This document shows, one piece after another, positions 1-6,254 of a stretch of DNA of 7,130 bases. The translations under genes and the position numbers were made by a program. How positions within the stretch are numbered: the stretch's first letter is position 1; each line of letters begins with the position of its first letter. Under the pieces are notes generated by a model, which searched no databases, had not been told where the DNA came from, and saw only the letters and a list, made by a program, of their open reading frames with translations. Source of the stretch: Alphaproteobacteria bacterium (lineage in GTDB: Bacteria; Pseudomonadota; Alphaproteobacteria; UBA8366; JADFVY01); assembly GCA_029881615.1 (NCBI GenBank), contig JAOUMF010000095.1, positions 1 through 7,130 of the forward strand. The letters run 5' to 3'.

Positions 1-1
1 C

Positions 2-181
2 CTGAAAGAAGTGGATTTGCCGGACGGGGTTATATTGGGGGCAATCGTGCGCGATGGCGAGGTTATCATTCCGCGCGGCACTACTGTAATCGAAGGCCAG
101 GACCGGGTCATCTTGCTGGCCACCGCGGAAGCGGTGAAGCAGGTGGAAAAGATGTTCTCGGTACGCCTCGAATTCTTCTGA
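2..181 (+). CDS. trkA: TrkA, potassium uptake regulatory subunit, C-terminal 59 residues (partial)
   Basis: An open frame enters from the left edge and ends at TGA 179-181. It encodes 59 residues, starting LKEVDLPDGVILGAIVRDG and ending FSVRLEFF. The pattern LPDGVILGAIVR, then G-V-I-P-G-T-type strands (EVIIPRGTTVIEGQDRVILLA) and a closing helix ending in the FF dipeptide, is that of the RCK_C (TrkA-C) domain. TrkA is the cytoplasmic NAD(H)-binding regulator of the TrkH/TrkG potassium channel. Known family context agrees: in many alphaproteobacteria trkA lies downstream of ntrYX and just before an aminotransferase gene and hfq. The N-terminal Rossmann domains lie outside the window, so the assignment rests on this last domain plus synteny. 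The next gene begins 21 bases after the stop, so co-transcription is likely. Confidence 0.85.
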   Translation: MKEVDLPDGVILGAIVRDGEVIIPRGTTVIEGQDRVILLATAEAVKQVEKMFSVRLEFF

Positions 182-202
182 CCGTTCGGAGAGATAGCCA
201 AG

Positions 203-1066
203 ATGCCACGATATGCCTATGTGAACGGCCAGTACCTGCCGCATGATCAGGCTGCGGTACATATTGAAGACAGGGGTTATCAATTCGCCGATGGCGTTTA
301 TGAAGTTGTTCCTGTCGCCGGGGGCCTGGCCGTTGATGAAATACCGCACCTGGACCGGCTGGAACGTTCGCTCGCCGAACTTCGCATCGCAATGCCGATG
401 TCACGCAGGGCGCTTGAGATCGTGTGCCGTGAATTGCTTCGGCGCAACGGTATTCGGAACGGTTTGATCTATATTCAGGTTACCCGCGGTGTTGCGCCGC
501 GCAATCACTCCTTTCCCGCCCATGCGCGGCCAGCATTGGTCATGACCACCAAGCGGATGAATTTCGACGGGCAGTCCAAGTTCAGGGATGGCGTTGCCGT
601 CATTTCGGCGCCGGATTTGCGTTGGGCGCGCCGCGACATCAAGACGATCAACCTGCTGCCCAACTGCCTGGCCAAACAGGCCGCCCTTGAGGCCGGTGCC
701 TATGAGGCGATTCAGGTCGATGCAGAAGGTAAGGTGACCGAGGGTACCAGTTCCAACGCCTGGATCGTGACCAAGGATGGGATGCTGGTGACCCGCCAGC
801 TTAGTAACGATATTTTGCATGGTGTTACCCGGCGAACTATCCTGGCGATCGCGATGGAGGAGGGGATAGCGTTCGAGGAACGCCCCTTCACGGTGCCCGA
901 GGCTCAGGGGGCTCGCGAGGCGTTTGTCACCAGTGCCACGTCATTTGTCACGCCCGTTGTGGAAATCGATGGAAAGCGCATAGGCGACGGAAAGCCAGGG
1001 CTGCTGTCGCAAAGGCTGTTGAGCTGGTATCGCGACTATATGGCGGGGCTGAGAGATGGCGCATGA
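203..1066 (+). CDS. dat: D-amino-acid (D-alanine) aminotransferase, PLP fold type IV
   Basis: The 287-aa product matches class IV PLP aminotransferases in length and motifs. It would interconvert D-alanine and 2-oxoglutarate with pyruvate and D-glutamate in the cytoplasm, supplying D-amino acids for peptidoglycan. Visible signatures are RGYQFADGVYEVV at residues 24-36 (Tyr33 equals the active-site Tyr31 of the Bacillus enzyme), RGVAPRNHSFP at 95-105 with Arg100 and His102 in the places of the carboxylate-binding Arg98/His100, DIKTINLLPN with the Schiff-base Lys147, and VTEGTSSN with Glu180. The Arg/His pair favours a D-amino-acid enzyme over a branched-chain aminotransferase or ADC lyase. ATG 203 has GGAGAG (188-193) nine bases upstream. 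The gene follows trkA by 21 bases and overlaps the next gene by 4 bases. Exact substrate preference is inferred from these residues. Confidence 0.9.
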   Translation: MPRYAYVNGQYLPHDQAAVHIEDRGYQFADGVYEVVPVAGGLAVDEIPHLDRLERSLAELRIAMPMSRRALEIVCRELLRRNGIRNGLIYIQVTRGVAPRNHSFPAHARPALVMTTKRMNFDGQSKFRDGVAVISAPDLRWARRDIKTINLLPNCLAKQAALEAGAYEAIQVDAEGKVTEGTSSNAWIVTKDGMLVTRQLSNDILHGVTRRTILAIAMEEGIAFEERPFTVPEAQGAREAFVTSATSFVTPVVEIDGKRIGDGKPGLLSQRLLSWYRDYMAGLRDGA

Positions 1067-1722
1067 GTGAGTTCCCAGCGCGCCCATCGGCGATCATCTT
1101 TGACTGGGATAATACGCTGGTAGATACCTGGCCTACAATTCATGAGGCACTCTCCGTAACCCTTGAAGCCATGGGACATGCCCCCTGGAGCTTCGACGAA
1201 ACCAGGGCCCGGGTGCGCCAGTCGCTGAGAGATTCATTTCCCGTCCTGTTCGGCGACCGGTGGGAAGAGGCGCGCGAAATCTTTTACGCGGCCTTCGCGC
1301 GAAACCATATTGAACGATTGACGCCGCTTCCCGGTGCCGCGGAGTTACTGGCGGCACTGACCGCCAGCGGTATGGGGATGGCAATTCTTAGCAATAAGAC
1401 CGGACGTTATTTGCGCGATGAAGTGGTTCATCTGGGATGGAGCGCCCATTTTGGGGCGCTGGTAGGGGCTGGTGACGCTGAGCAGGACAAACCTGCGCGT
1501 CAGGCTCTTGACCTTGCGTTGGAGCCTTTGGGTTGTAAAGCTGGGGCCACGGTCTGGATGGTAGGTGATTCAGGCATCGATATGGAGGTTGCGCATCGCA
1601 CCGGTTGCGTGCCGGTTTTGTTGAATCGTACGGATCACGATGCTGAAGAATTCCAAAATTGCCCACCGGAACTCGTTTTTAGTGGTTGCAACGGCTTTGA
1701 AGAACTCGTAGCAAGGTGGTAA
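1063..1722 (+). CDS. HAD-superfamily hydrolase, phosphoglycolate-phosphatase-like
   Basis: The 219-aa product shows all four HAD motifs. Motif I is FDWDNTLVDTW, with nucleophile Asp14 and acid/base Asp16. Motif II is ILSNKTG, with Ser110. Motif III is Lys143 in DAEQDKPARQAL, and motif IV is GDSGIDMEVA, with Asp169 and Asp173. The stretch between motifs I and II (about residues 20-90) is a helical C1 cap, as in Gph/PGPase and beta-phosphoglucomutase relatives, so it should be a cytoplasmic Mg-dependent small-molecule phosphatase. The substrate cannot be read from sequence. ATG 1063 overlaps the aminotransferase TGA (ATGA), with GAGAG at 1051-1055 as binding site, which indicates translational coupling. 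A role linked to amino-acid or cell-wall metabolism is only inferred from that coupling. Confidence 0.88.
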   Translation: MSEFPARPSAIIFDWDNTLVDTWPTIHEALSVTLEAMGHAPWSFDETRARVRQSLRDSFPVLFGDRWEEAREIFYAAFARNHIERLTPLPGAAELLAALTASGMGMAILSNKTGRYLRDEVVHLGWSAHFGALVGAGDAEQDKPARQALDLALEPLGCKAGATVWMVGDSGIDMEVAHRTGCVPVLLNRTDHDAEEFQNCPPELVFSGCNGFEELVARW

Positions 1723-1842
1723 GTTCGGTTGACCTGAACTTTTCGACTGGCGCATCGGGCATACTGACCCATATATATACCTTGGGCGTCTCGGTTTGGG
1801 TGGGGCGCCTGAATAAACAAACGAAAATCTCGGGGCAAGAAA
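1723..1842 (+). promoter_or_regulatory. Spacer with probable hfq promoter and leader
   Basis: These 120 bases separate the HAD gene from hfq and are the only gap of any size in the left-hand cluster, so an hfq promoter is expected here. I cannot fix its boxes. TTGACC (1729-1734) is a good -35 match but has no -10 at normal spacing. CATACT (1760-1765) is a possible -10 with a poor -35. CCCATAT (1768-1774) matches the -10 of heat-shock sigma-32 promoters, though no CTTGAA-like -35 is placed correctly. GGCGTC (1785-1790) can pair with GGCGCC (1804-1809) around a 13-base loop (one G-U pair), giving a possible leader hairpin without a U tract. The hfq ATG is preceded only by a weak GGGG (1832-1835). 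Confidence 0.35.
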
Positions 1843-2115
1843 ATGTCATCAGAAAAAAACCAAAATGTGCAGGACGTATTTCTCAATAACGTTCGAAAGA
1901 ACAAAATGCCGGTTACCGTGTTTCTGGTAAACGGGGTGAAGCTTCAGGGGATCATCACCTGGTTTGATAATTTTTCCGTTTTGCTACGGCGGGACGCGCA
2001 TTCGCAGCTTGTCTACAAGCATGCGATTTCCACGGTTATGCCGGCACAGCCGGTACAGCTGTTTGAGCCGGAACGCGCCGATGAGTCGGAGCCGGAGACT
2101 GCGTCCGCTGACTAA
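1843..2115 (+). CDS. hfq: RNA chaperone Hfq
   Basis: The 90-aa product is the bacterial Sm-like protein that forms a hexameric ring and mediates small RNA-mRNA pairing and mRNA turnover. The Sm1 motif spans about residues 25-45 ([18 protein letters not shown]) and Sm2 is [10 protein letters not shown] at about 56-65. Key RNA-binding residues are present: Gln10 and Asp11 with Phe41, Lys59 and His60 on the proximal face (E. coli Gln8, Asp9, Phe39, Lys56, His57), and the rim patch RKNK at 18-21. Relative to E. coli there is one extra residue in the loop RRDAHSQ, a form usual in alphaproteobacteria. The C-terminal tail after residue 73 is short and acidic ([14 protein letters not shown]), much shorter than that of E. 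coli. hflX follows after 15 bases in the same reading frame. Confidence 0.97.
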   Translation: MSSEKNQNVQDVFLNNVRKNKMPVTVFLVNGVKLQGIITWFDNFSVLLRRDAHSQLVYKHAISTVMPAQPVQLFEPERADESEPETASAD

Positions 2116-2130
2116 TCGGCCACATCCCGA

Positions 2131-3429
2131 GTGACGGGAGAGCAAGAACACGTCGGTGGCAGCACCGGCCGCGCATTGGTACTGCACCCTGCTATTGTTA
2201 GCGGGGTGCGGGCGCGTGACCCTGAACTGCGTCTTGAAGAAGCGGTTGGATTGGCCGAAGCTATTGAGCTGGATGTCGTTCACGCCGAAACGGTGCGAAC
2301 CAAGAAGGTCCGTCCGTCGACATTTCTTGGCAAGGGCGCGGTAGATCAGTTCACTGATTTGATCGAGGCGCAGGAAATCGGCGTGGTAATTGTTGATACC
2401 GCGCTGGCACCTATTCAGCAGCGGAATCTGGAACGCGCCTGGAATACCAAAGTCATCGACCGTACGGGCCTTATTCTGGAAATCTTCGGGGCCCGGGCCC
2501 GCACCCATGAGGGTCGGTTGCAGGTGGAACTGGCGGCTCTGAACTATCAGCGGTCTCGCCTGGTGCGCAGCTGGACCCATCTTGAGCGTCAACGCGGCGG
2601 AGCGGGTTTTCTTGGCGGACCCGGCGAAAGCCAGCTGGAAATCGATCGCCGGCTGATTGGCGACCGGATTACGCGGTTGCGGCGCGAGTTGGACGAAGTA
2701 AAACGAACCAGGACGCTTCACCGCGCCGCCCGGAAACGGGTTCCCTATCCCGTGGTCGCGCTGGTCGGCTACACCAACGCGGGTAAGTCGACGCTATTCA
2801 ACCGGCTAACCAACTCGGCTGTCATGGCGCAGGACATGCTGTTCGCCACGCTGGATCCGACCATGCGGTCGCTTGAGTTGCCTTCGGGCCGCAACATTGT
2901 TCTGTCCGATACGGTGGGGTTTATTTCCGAATTGCCGACCCAGCTTGTCGCGGCCTTTCAGGCAACGCTGGAAGAAGTGCTGGAAGCCGATCTCATTGTA
3001 CATGTGCGCGATATCGCCTCGCCCGACAGCGAGGCCCAGAAGAGCGATGTCGAGGATGTGCTGGCCGAGCTTGGCCTGGAGGCCGCGCGTCCCATCGAGG
3101 CATTGAACAAGCTTGATGTTCTGGATGCGGAGGAACGGTCGGTAGTCGAAAACAGGACGACCCGCGATCCCGACAGTATCGCGCTTTCGGCGCTTGCGGG
3201 TGCTGGTTGCGGCGATCTGTTGGAGGCAATTGACCGGCGACTATCTGAAAACCGGCATGTGGTGAATCTGGATATCGATCTGTCGGATGGTGCGGCATTG
3301 GCCTGGCTGTATAGCCATGGCGAAGTTCTGGAACGTCAGGACGAGGGAATGGAAACGCATCTGGTCGTTGCCCTGGATGCTGTCGACGAGGCGCGTTTTC
3401 GTAACCAATTCCAGAATAGTCGGGCCTGA
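2131..3429 (+). CDS. hflX: GTPase HflX, ribosome-dissociating / ribosome-associated
   Basis: The 432-aa protein is a translational GTPase of the Obg-HflX group, which binds 50S or 70S ribosomes and in E. coli splits stalled ribosomes under heat stress. The N-terminal HflX domain (about 15-150) has the signatures FLGKGAVDQ (65-73), ALAPIQQRNLE and ILEIFGARARTHEG. A linker follows with GGAGFLGGPGESQLEIDRR (156-174) and a charged coiled-coil helix (about 175-203). The G domain shows G1 GYTNAGKS (213-220), Thr240 in FATLDPT as G2, G3 DTVGF (260-264), G4 NKLD (326-329) and G5 SALAG (353-357). A C-terminal domain covers about 375-432. The start is GTG 2131: the frame is closed upstream by the hfq TAA itself and no ATG lies between. 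No good Shine-Dalgarno is visible, so coupling to hfq translation is likely. Confidence 0.95.
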   Translation: MTGEQEHVGGSTGRALVLHPAIVSGVRARDPELRLEEAVGLAEAIELDVVHAETVRTKKVRPSTFLGKGAVDQFTDLIEAQEIGVVIVDTALAPIQQRNLERAWNTKVIDRTGLILEIFGARARTHEGRLQVELAALNYQRSRLVRSWTHLERQRGGAGFLGGPGESQLEIDRRLIGDRITRLRRELDEVKRTRTLHRAARKRVPYPVVALVGYTNAGKSTLFNRLTNSAVMAQDMLFATLDPTMRSLELPSGRNIVLSDTVGFISELPTQLVAAFQATLEEVLEADLIVHVRDIASPDSEAQKSDVEDVLAELGLEAARPIEALNKLDVLDAEERSVVENRTTRDPDSIALSALAGAGCGDLLEAIDRRLSENRHVVNLDIDLSDGAALAWLYSHGEVLERQDEGMETHLVVALDAVDEARFRNQFQNSRA

Positions 3430-3434
3430 TCGGC

Positions 3435-4250
3435 ATGACGATCTTTCCGGATTCGGATCGCGTGGTTGCCGCCATTCGCGAAGCCGCCGAGGAAGATATC
3501 CTCCCACGTTTTCAAAAGCTTGAAAATCACGAAATTTCCGAAAAGAACCTCGGCGAAGTTGTGACCATCGCCGATATAGAGGCCGAAGACCGGTTGACGC
3601 GATTGCTTGGTGATATCGTACCCGGGTCCGCCGTGGTCGGCGAGGAGGCGGTCTCAAAGGACCCCGACGTCTTGAAACGGCTGCGGGGCAGGGGGCCGGT
3701 CTGGCTGGTTGATCCGGTCGACGGTACCGCGAATTTCGCCGCGGGCCGGCGGGTTTTCGGAATTATCGTTTGTTACCTGGTAGACGGCATTGCGCGAGGG
3801 GGATGGATTCACGATCCTTGCTCTAACAGGACCGCGATCGCCATGGCCGGTGAGGGCGGCTGGTACAACGGCGAACGCTTGAAACTGTCCCCGGCCGTGC
3901 CTCTCGAGCAGATGATCGGCACTTTGAACGTCGGTTTTTTCCCGAACCGCCGACACAACGCTGTGCGCGATGCAGCGAAGCGTTTCAAGGAGATATACAG
4001 CTATCGTTGTGCGGCTCATGATTATCTGGCGCTGGCGCGGGGAGAGAAACATTTTTCCCTCTATCGCCGCCTGTGGCCTTGGGATCACGCGGCCGGCGTG
4101 TTGCTGCTGGCAGAGGCCGGCGGCTACACCGCGCGGCTTGACGGCCGGCCCTATCAGGCAACGGGTCGGGAGGAAGGAATATTGTCCACCACCGACCAGA
4201 AAAGCTGGGAAACGATAAAAAACTACCTGATGCGGGCCGAGCCGGATTGA
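3435..4250 (+). CDS. Inositol-monophosphatase-family phosphatase
   Basis: The 271-aa product has the metal-binding motifs of the Mg-dependent, lithium-sensitive phosphatase family. These are Asp47 in TIADIEAED, the GEE pair Glu70-Glu71 (VVGEEAVS), DPVDGTANFAAG (93-104, Asp93 and Asp96 as ligands) and WDHAAGVLLLAEAGG (216-230, Asp217). Family members dephosphorylate inositol-1-phosphate, histidinol phosphate, PAP or fructose-1,6-bisphosphate. This one is more divergent than SuhB, so I do not assign a substrate or symbol. ATG 3435 lies 5 bases after the hflX stop without a clear binding site, which suggests coupling. It is probably the last gene of the hfq-hflX transcript, although no U-tract terminator follows it. 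Confidence 0.88.
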   Translation: MTIFPDSDRVVAAIREAAEEDILPRFQKLENHEISEKNLGEVVTIADIEAEDRLTRLLGDIVPGSAVVGEEAVSKDPDVLKRLRGRGPVWLVDPVDGTANFAAGRRVFGIIVCYLVDGIARGGWIHDPCSNRTAIAMAGEGGWYNGERLKLSPAVPLEQMIGTLNVGFFPNRRHNAVRDAAKRFKEIYSYRCAAHDYLALARGEKHFSLYRRLWPWDHAAGVLLLAEAGGYTARLDGRPYQATGREEGILSTTDQKSWETIKNYLMRAEPD

Positions 4251-4275
4251 GATCGCGGTCATCCGCGTCTAGGAT
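4247..4275 (+). promoter_or_regulatory. Candidate sigma-70 promoter of the 4331 dehydrogenase gene
   Basis: TTGAGA (4247-4252, 5 of 6 to consensus) and TAGGAT (4270-4275, 4 of 6) are separated by exactly 17 bases. The -35 box overlaps the stop of the upstream phosphatase gene. The spacer contains a near-palindrome, CGCGG-TCAT-CCGCG (4254-4267), which could be an operator. It has no U tract after it and so is not a terminator. The implied start near 4282 gives a leader of about 49 bases. Confidence 0.4.
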
Positions 4276-4315
4276 AAGGACGCCTTTCCAAACAACCTAC
4301 CCACATTGAATATCT

Positions 4316-4320
4316 GGAGG
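4316..4320 (+). promoter_or_regulatory. Strong Shine-Dalgarno of the dehydrogenase gene
   Basis: GGAGG ends 10 bases before ATG 4331. It is the best binding site in the left part of the window, unlike the weak ones before hfq, hflX and the 3435 gene. This supports ATG 4331 as the start and independent, efficient translation of this gene. Confidence 0.7.
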
Positions 4321-4330
4321 ATCTAAAATC

Positions 4331-5200
4331 ATGTCCAAGGTTGCCTTTATCGGCCTTGGCGTCATGGGCTATCACATGGCCGGACATTTGAAGTCCGGCG
4401 GCCATGACGTTACCGTTTACAATCGCACGGCCGCCAAGGCCGAAGCCTGGGTCAAGCAGCATGGCGGCGCCTCGGCGGCGACGCCCCGCGAGGCGGCCGC
4501 TGATTGTGACATAGTATTTTGCTGCGTCGGCAACGATAACGATCTGCGCGGTGTCGTGTTGGGTGATGACGGCATCCTTGCCGGCATGAAAGCCGGTGCG
4601 ACTTTGGTGGACAACACCACGGCATCGGCCGACGTTGCGCGCGAACTCTATGGAGAAGCCAAAAGCCGTGGCCTGAAGTTCATCGACGCCCCGGTTTCCG
4701 GTGGCGAGGCTGGCGCGCAAAACGGTGCGCTGACCGTGATGTGCGGTGGCGACCAGGATGTATTCGACGCGGCCCAGCCGGTGATCGATTGCTTTGCGCG
4801 GGCGGTGACGCTGATGGGGCCGGCCGGGTCCGGTCAGTTGACCAAGATGGTCAACCAGATCTGTATCGCCGGATTGCTGCAGGGGCTTTCCGAGGGCATG
4901 AACTTCGGCTCCCGCGCCGGCCTGGACATGGGCAAGGTGCTGGACGTGATCTCCAAGGGTGCGGCACAATCCTGGCAGATGGAAAACCGCGGCACTACCA
5001 TGTGCCAAGGCGAATTCGAGTTCGGTTTCGCCGTTGACTGGATGCGCAAGGATCTGTCGATTTGCCTGGAAGAGGCTAAAAACAACGGTGCCCGCCTGCC
5101 GGTAACGGCCCTGGTCGATCAGTTCTATGCGCAGGTTCAGGCCCGCGGCGGCAAGCGGTGGGATACTTCAAGCCTGATGCAGTTGTTGGCGAAGGACTGA
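4331..5200 (+). CDS. 3-hydroxyisobutyrate dehydrogenase family oxidoreductase (beta-hydroxyacid dehydrogenase)
   Basis: The 289-aa product is of typical family length and would oxidise or reduce a beta-hydroxyacid (or a relative such as tartronate semialdehyde or succinic semialdehyde) with a nicotinamide cofactor. The N-terminal Rossmann fold begins VAFIGLGVMGYHMAGHL (residues 4-20), the GxGxMG cofactor loop. NRT at 31-33 after the second strand has Arg and Thr where NAD-specific enzymes usually carry Asp, suggesting NADP(H). The substrate signature DAPVSGGEAGAQNG (119-132) and catalytic Lys172 in GQLTKMVNQ, with Asn175, are present, followed by the all-helical C-terminal domain (about 166-289). 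The valine-catabolic enzyme (MmsB) is one possibility, but the NRT residues favour a GlxR/GLYR-type reductase, so no symbol is given. The gene appears monocistronic, with its own promoter candidate and a terminator after it. Confidence 0.88.
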   Translation: MSKVAFIGLGVMGYHMAGHLKSGGHDVTVYNRTAAKAEAWVKQHGGASAATPREAAADCDIVFCCVGNDNDLRGVVLGDDGILAGMKAGATLVDNTTASADVARELYGEAKSRGLKFIDAPVSGGEAGAQNGALTVMCGGDQDVFDAAQPVIDCFARAVTLMGPAGSGQLTKMVNQICIAGLLQGLSEGMNFGSRAGLDMGKVLDVISKGAAQSWQMENRGTTMCQGEFEFGFAVDWMRKDLSICLEEAKNNGARLPVTALVDQFYAQVQARGGKRWDTSSLMQLLAKD

Positions 5201-5229
5201 TATCCACCGCCAATCAGGCGTACGAAAAC

Positions 5230-5270
5230 AAGGTCCGGCCGGAGAAATTCGGCCGGACTTTTCTATTTTT
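5230..5270 (+). terminator. Intrinsic terminator after the dehydrogenase gene, facing mazG
   Basis: GTCCGGCCG (5233-5241) pairs perfectly with CGGCCGGAC (5250-5258). Two more pairs (G-U, A-U) close a GAAA tetraloop, and A/G-U pairs extend the foot. The plus-strand tail is TTTTCTATTTTT (5259-5270). The tail overlaps the mazG stop codon (5263-5265, read on the minus strand). The opposite strand has a weaker tail (CCTTGTTTT), so the hairpin may serve both converging genes. Confidence 0.88.
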
Positions 5271-6084
5271 CAGGCAGGGGGACCGGGGAGGGCGCTGTTT
5301 TGGCTTCTTCCCATAACCGGTCCATCTCCTCGAGCGTTGCCTCCTCCAGCGAGCGGCCAGTCTCGCGTAACCGTTTCTCGACATGCCGGAAGCGATGTTC
5401 GAACTTTGCGTTGGTACGCCGCAAGGCCGTTTCCGGGTCTATGTCGAGATGCCGTGCCAGGTTTGCGACCGAGAACAGTACATCCCCAAGTTCGTCTTCC
5501 ATGCGAGCCGGTTCGGCGCCACCAATTATTTCCTGGCGTAGTTCGCCTATTTCCTCTTCCAGTTTGGCTAGCACAGGCAGTATATCCGGCCAGTCGAAGC
5601 CGACCCTGGCGGCGCGCCGCGCCAGCTTGACGGCCCTGGTCTGGGCGGGCAGGGCGACTGAAACCCCGTCCAGCGCGCTGGGTTCATGCCCGGTAGCCGC
5701 AGCCTTTGCCGCCCGTTCCTCGGCCTTCTTGCTTTCCCATGAAATGGTTTGTTCAGCCGTTGATGCCACGGTTTCGCCCGCAAAGACATGGGGGTGCCGG
5801 CTGATCATCTTGTCGGATATCGCGCGCGCCACGGATTCGAAATCGAATAATCCCTGTTCTTCGGCCATGCGGGCATGAAAGACCACTTGCAACATCAGGT
5901 CGCCCAGTTCGTCGCGAAGCTCCGGCATATCATCACGCGCGATGGCATCCGCGACCTCATAGGCCTCTTCGATCGTGTAGGGCGCGATGCTGGCAAAATC
6001 CTGTTCCAGGTCCCAGGGGCAACCGCCGTTCGGGTCCCTGAGTTTGGCCATGATCTCCAGCAGGCGGTCGGTCTGTTTGCTCAT
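5263..6084 (-). CDS. mazG: Nucleoside triphosphate pyrophosphohydrolase MazG
   Basis: The 273-aa protein hydrolyses (d)NTPs to the monophosphate and pyrophosphate, cleaning the nucleotide pool. In E. coli MazG also affects ppGpp levels and opposes MazEF. Two tandem all-alpha MazG domains are visible. The first has GCPWDLEQDF (21-30), the metal-binding EEAYE (39-43) and ELGDLMLQVVFHA (59-71), then SDKMISRHPHVF (90-101). The second has VGFDWPD (161-167), LEEEIGELRQE (175-185) and DELGDVLFSVANLARHL (197-213), then NAKFEHRFRHVE (225-236). This matches the E. coli protein along its whole length. ATG at 6084-6082 has GGAAA (plus-strand 6089-6093) four bases upstream. It runs toward the dehydrogenase gene and diverges from the small genes to its right. 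Confidence 0.96.
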   Translation of the reverse strand: MSKQTDRLLEIMAKLRDPNGGCPWDLEQDFASIAPYTIEEAYEVADAIARDDMPELRDELGDLMLQVVFHARMAEEQGLFDFESVARAISDKMISRHPHVFAGETVASTAEQTISWESKKAEERAAKAAATGHEPSALDGVSVALPAQTRAVKLARRAARVGFDWPDILPVLAKLEEEIGELRQEIIGGAEPARMEDELGDVLFSVANLARHLDIDPETALRRTNAKFEHRFRHVEKRLRETGRSLEEATLEEMDRLWEEAKTAPSPVPLPEK

Positions 6085-6163
6085 TACGTTTCCAGGCGGT
6101 TCGTGATCTGACGGGATTGCAGATTAGCCCATGGCTGCCAAATGGGAACCATTCTGCGGATCA

Positions 6164-6193
6164 ATTACATCCTGATCTTCGCCATTTGGTCTA
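6164..6193 (-). promoter_or_regulatory. Candidate mazG promoter
   Basis: Read on the minus strand, TAGACC (plus positions 6188-6193, 4 of 6 to TTGACA) and TGTAAT (6164-6169, 5 of 6 to TATAAT) are 18 bases apart. The -35 box lies inside the 14-base palindrome at 6189-6202, so a factor bound there should affect mazG too. The implied leader is about 70 bases. Confidence 0.35.
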
Positions 6194-6202
6194 CTAGTAG
6201 AC
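6189..6202. promoter_or_regulatory. Perfect 14-base palindrome, probable operator
   Basis: GTCTACTAGTAGAC is identical to its reverse complement. It sits between mazG and the divergent small genes, directly against the plus-strand -10 box and over the minus-strand -35 candidate. This is the position of an operator that controls both directions. The binding protein is not known. The XRE protein encoded at 6623-6937 or the 6255 protein are local candidates. Confidence 0.5.
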
Positions 6203-6208
6203 TATAAT
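6203..6208 (+). promoter_or_regulatory. -10 box (TATAAT) of the 6255 gene
   Basis: A full-consensus TATAAT follows the palindrome without a gap. No good -35 exists: TTCGCC (6178-6183) is 19 bases away. A promoter with a strong -10 and weak -35 is consistent with regulated initiation. Transcription would begin near 6215, leaving a leader of about 40 bases before ATG 6255 and excluding the earlier in-frame ATG at 6207, which lies inside the -10 box. Confidence 0.5.
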
Positions 6209-6242
6209 GTGGGATTTTGTTATGGTCGATCCGGTTTTGAAA

Positions 6243-6246
6243 AAGG
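6243..6246 (+). promoter_or_regulatory. Shine-Dalgarno fixing the start at 6255
   Basis: AGGA within AAAAGGACAG ends 8 bases before ATG 6255. The in-frame ATGs at 6207 and 6222 lack such a site, so 6255 is the chosen start. Confidence 0.6.
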
Positions 6247-6254
6247 ACAGTCCG

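Noticed and set aside
1984..2721. Long minus-strand open frame of 245 codons
   Set aside because: It lies opposite hfq and hflX, whose protein motifs are unambiguous; its translation shows no recognisable domain and it crosses the hfq-hflX junction.
4254..4267. Hairpin CGCGG-TCAT-CCGCG as a terminator of the hflX transcript
   Set aside because: The stem is only 5 pairs and no T run follows; it fits better as a feature of the promoter spacer.
4259..5008. Minus-strand open frame of 249 codons
   Set aside because: It is antisense to the dehydrogenase gene, covers that gene's promoter and ribosome binding site, and has a composition typical of the complement of a GC-rich gene.
5300..5878. Plus-strand open frame of 192 codons rich in Ser, Arg and Ala
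   Set aside because: It is the antisense of mazG, and the Ser/Arg/Ala bias is what the complement of mazG codons produces.
6207..6254. Upstream ATG extension of the 88-aa protein
   Set aside because: The ATG is part of the consensus -10 box and so would not be transcribed from that promoter; AGGA supports 6255.
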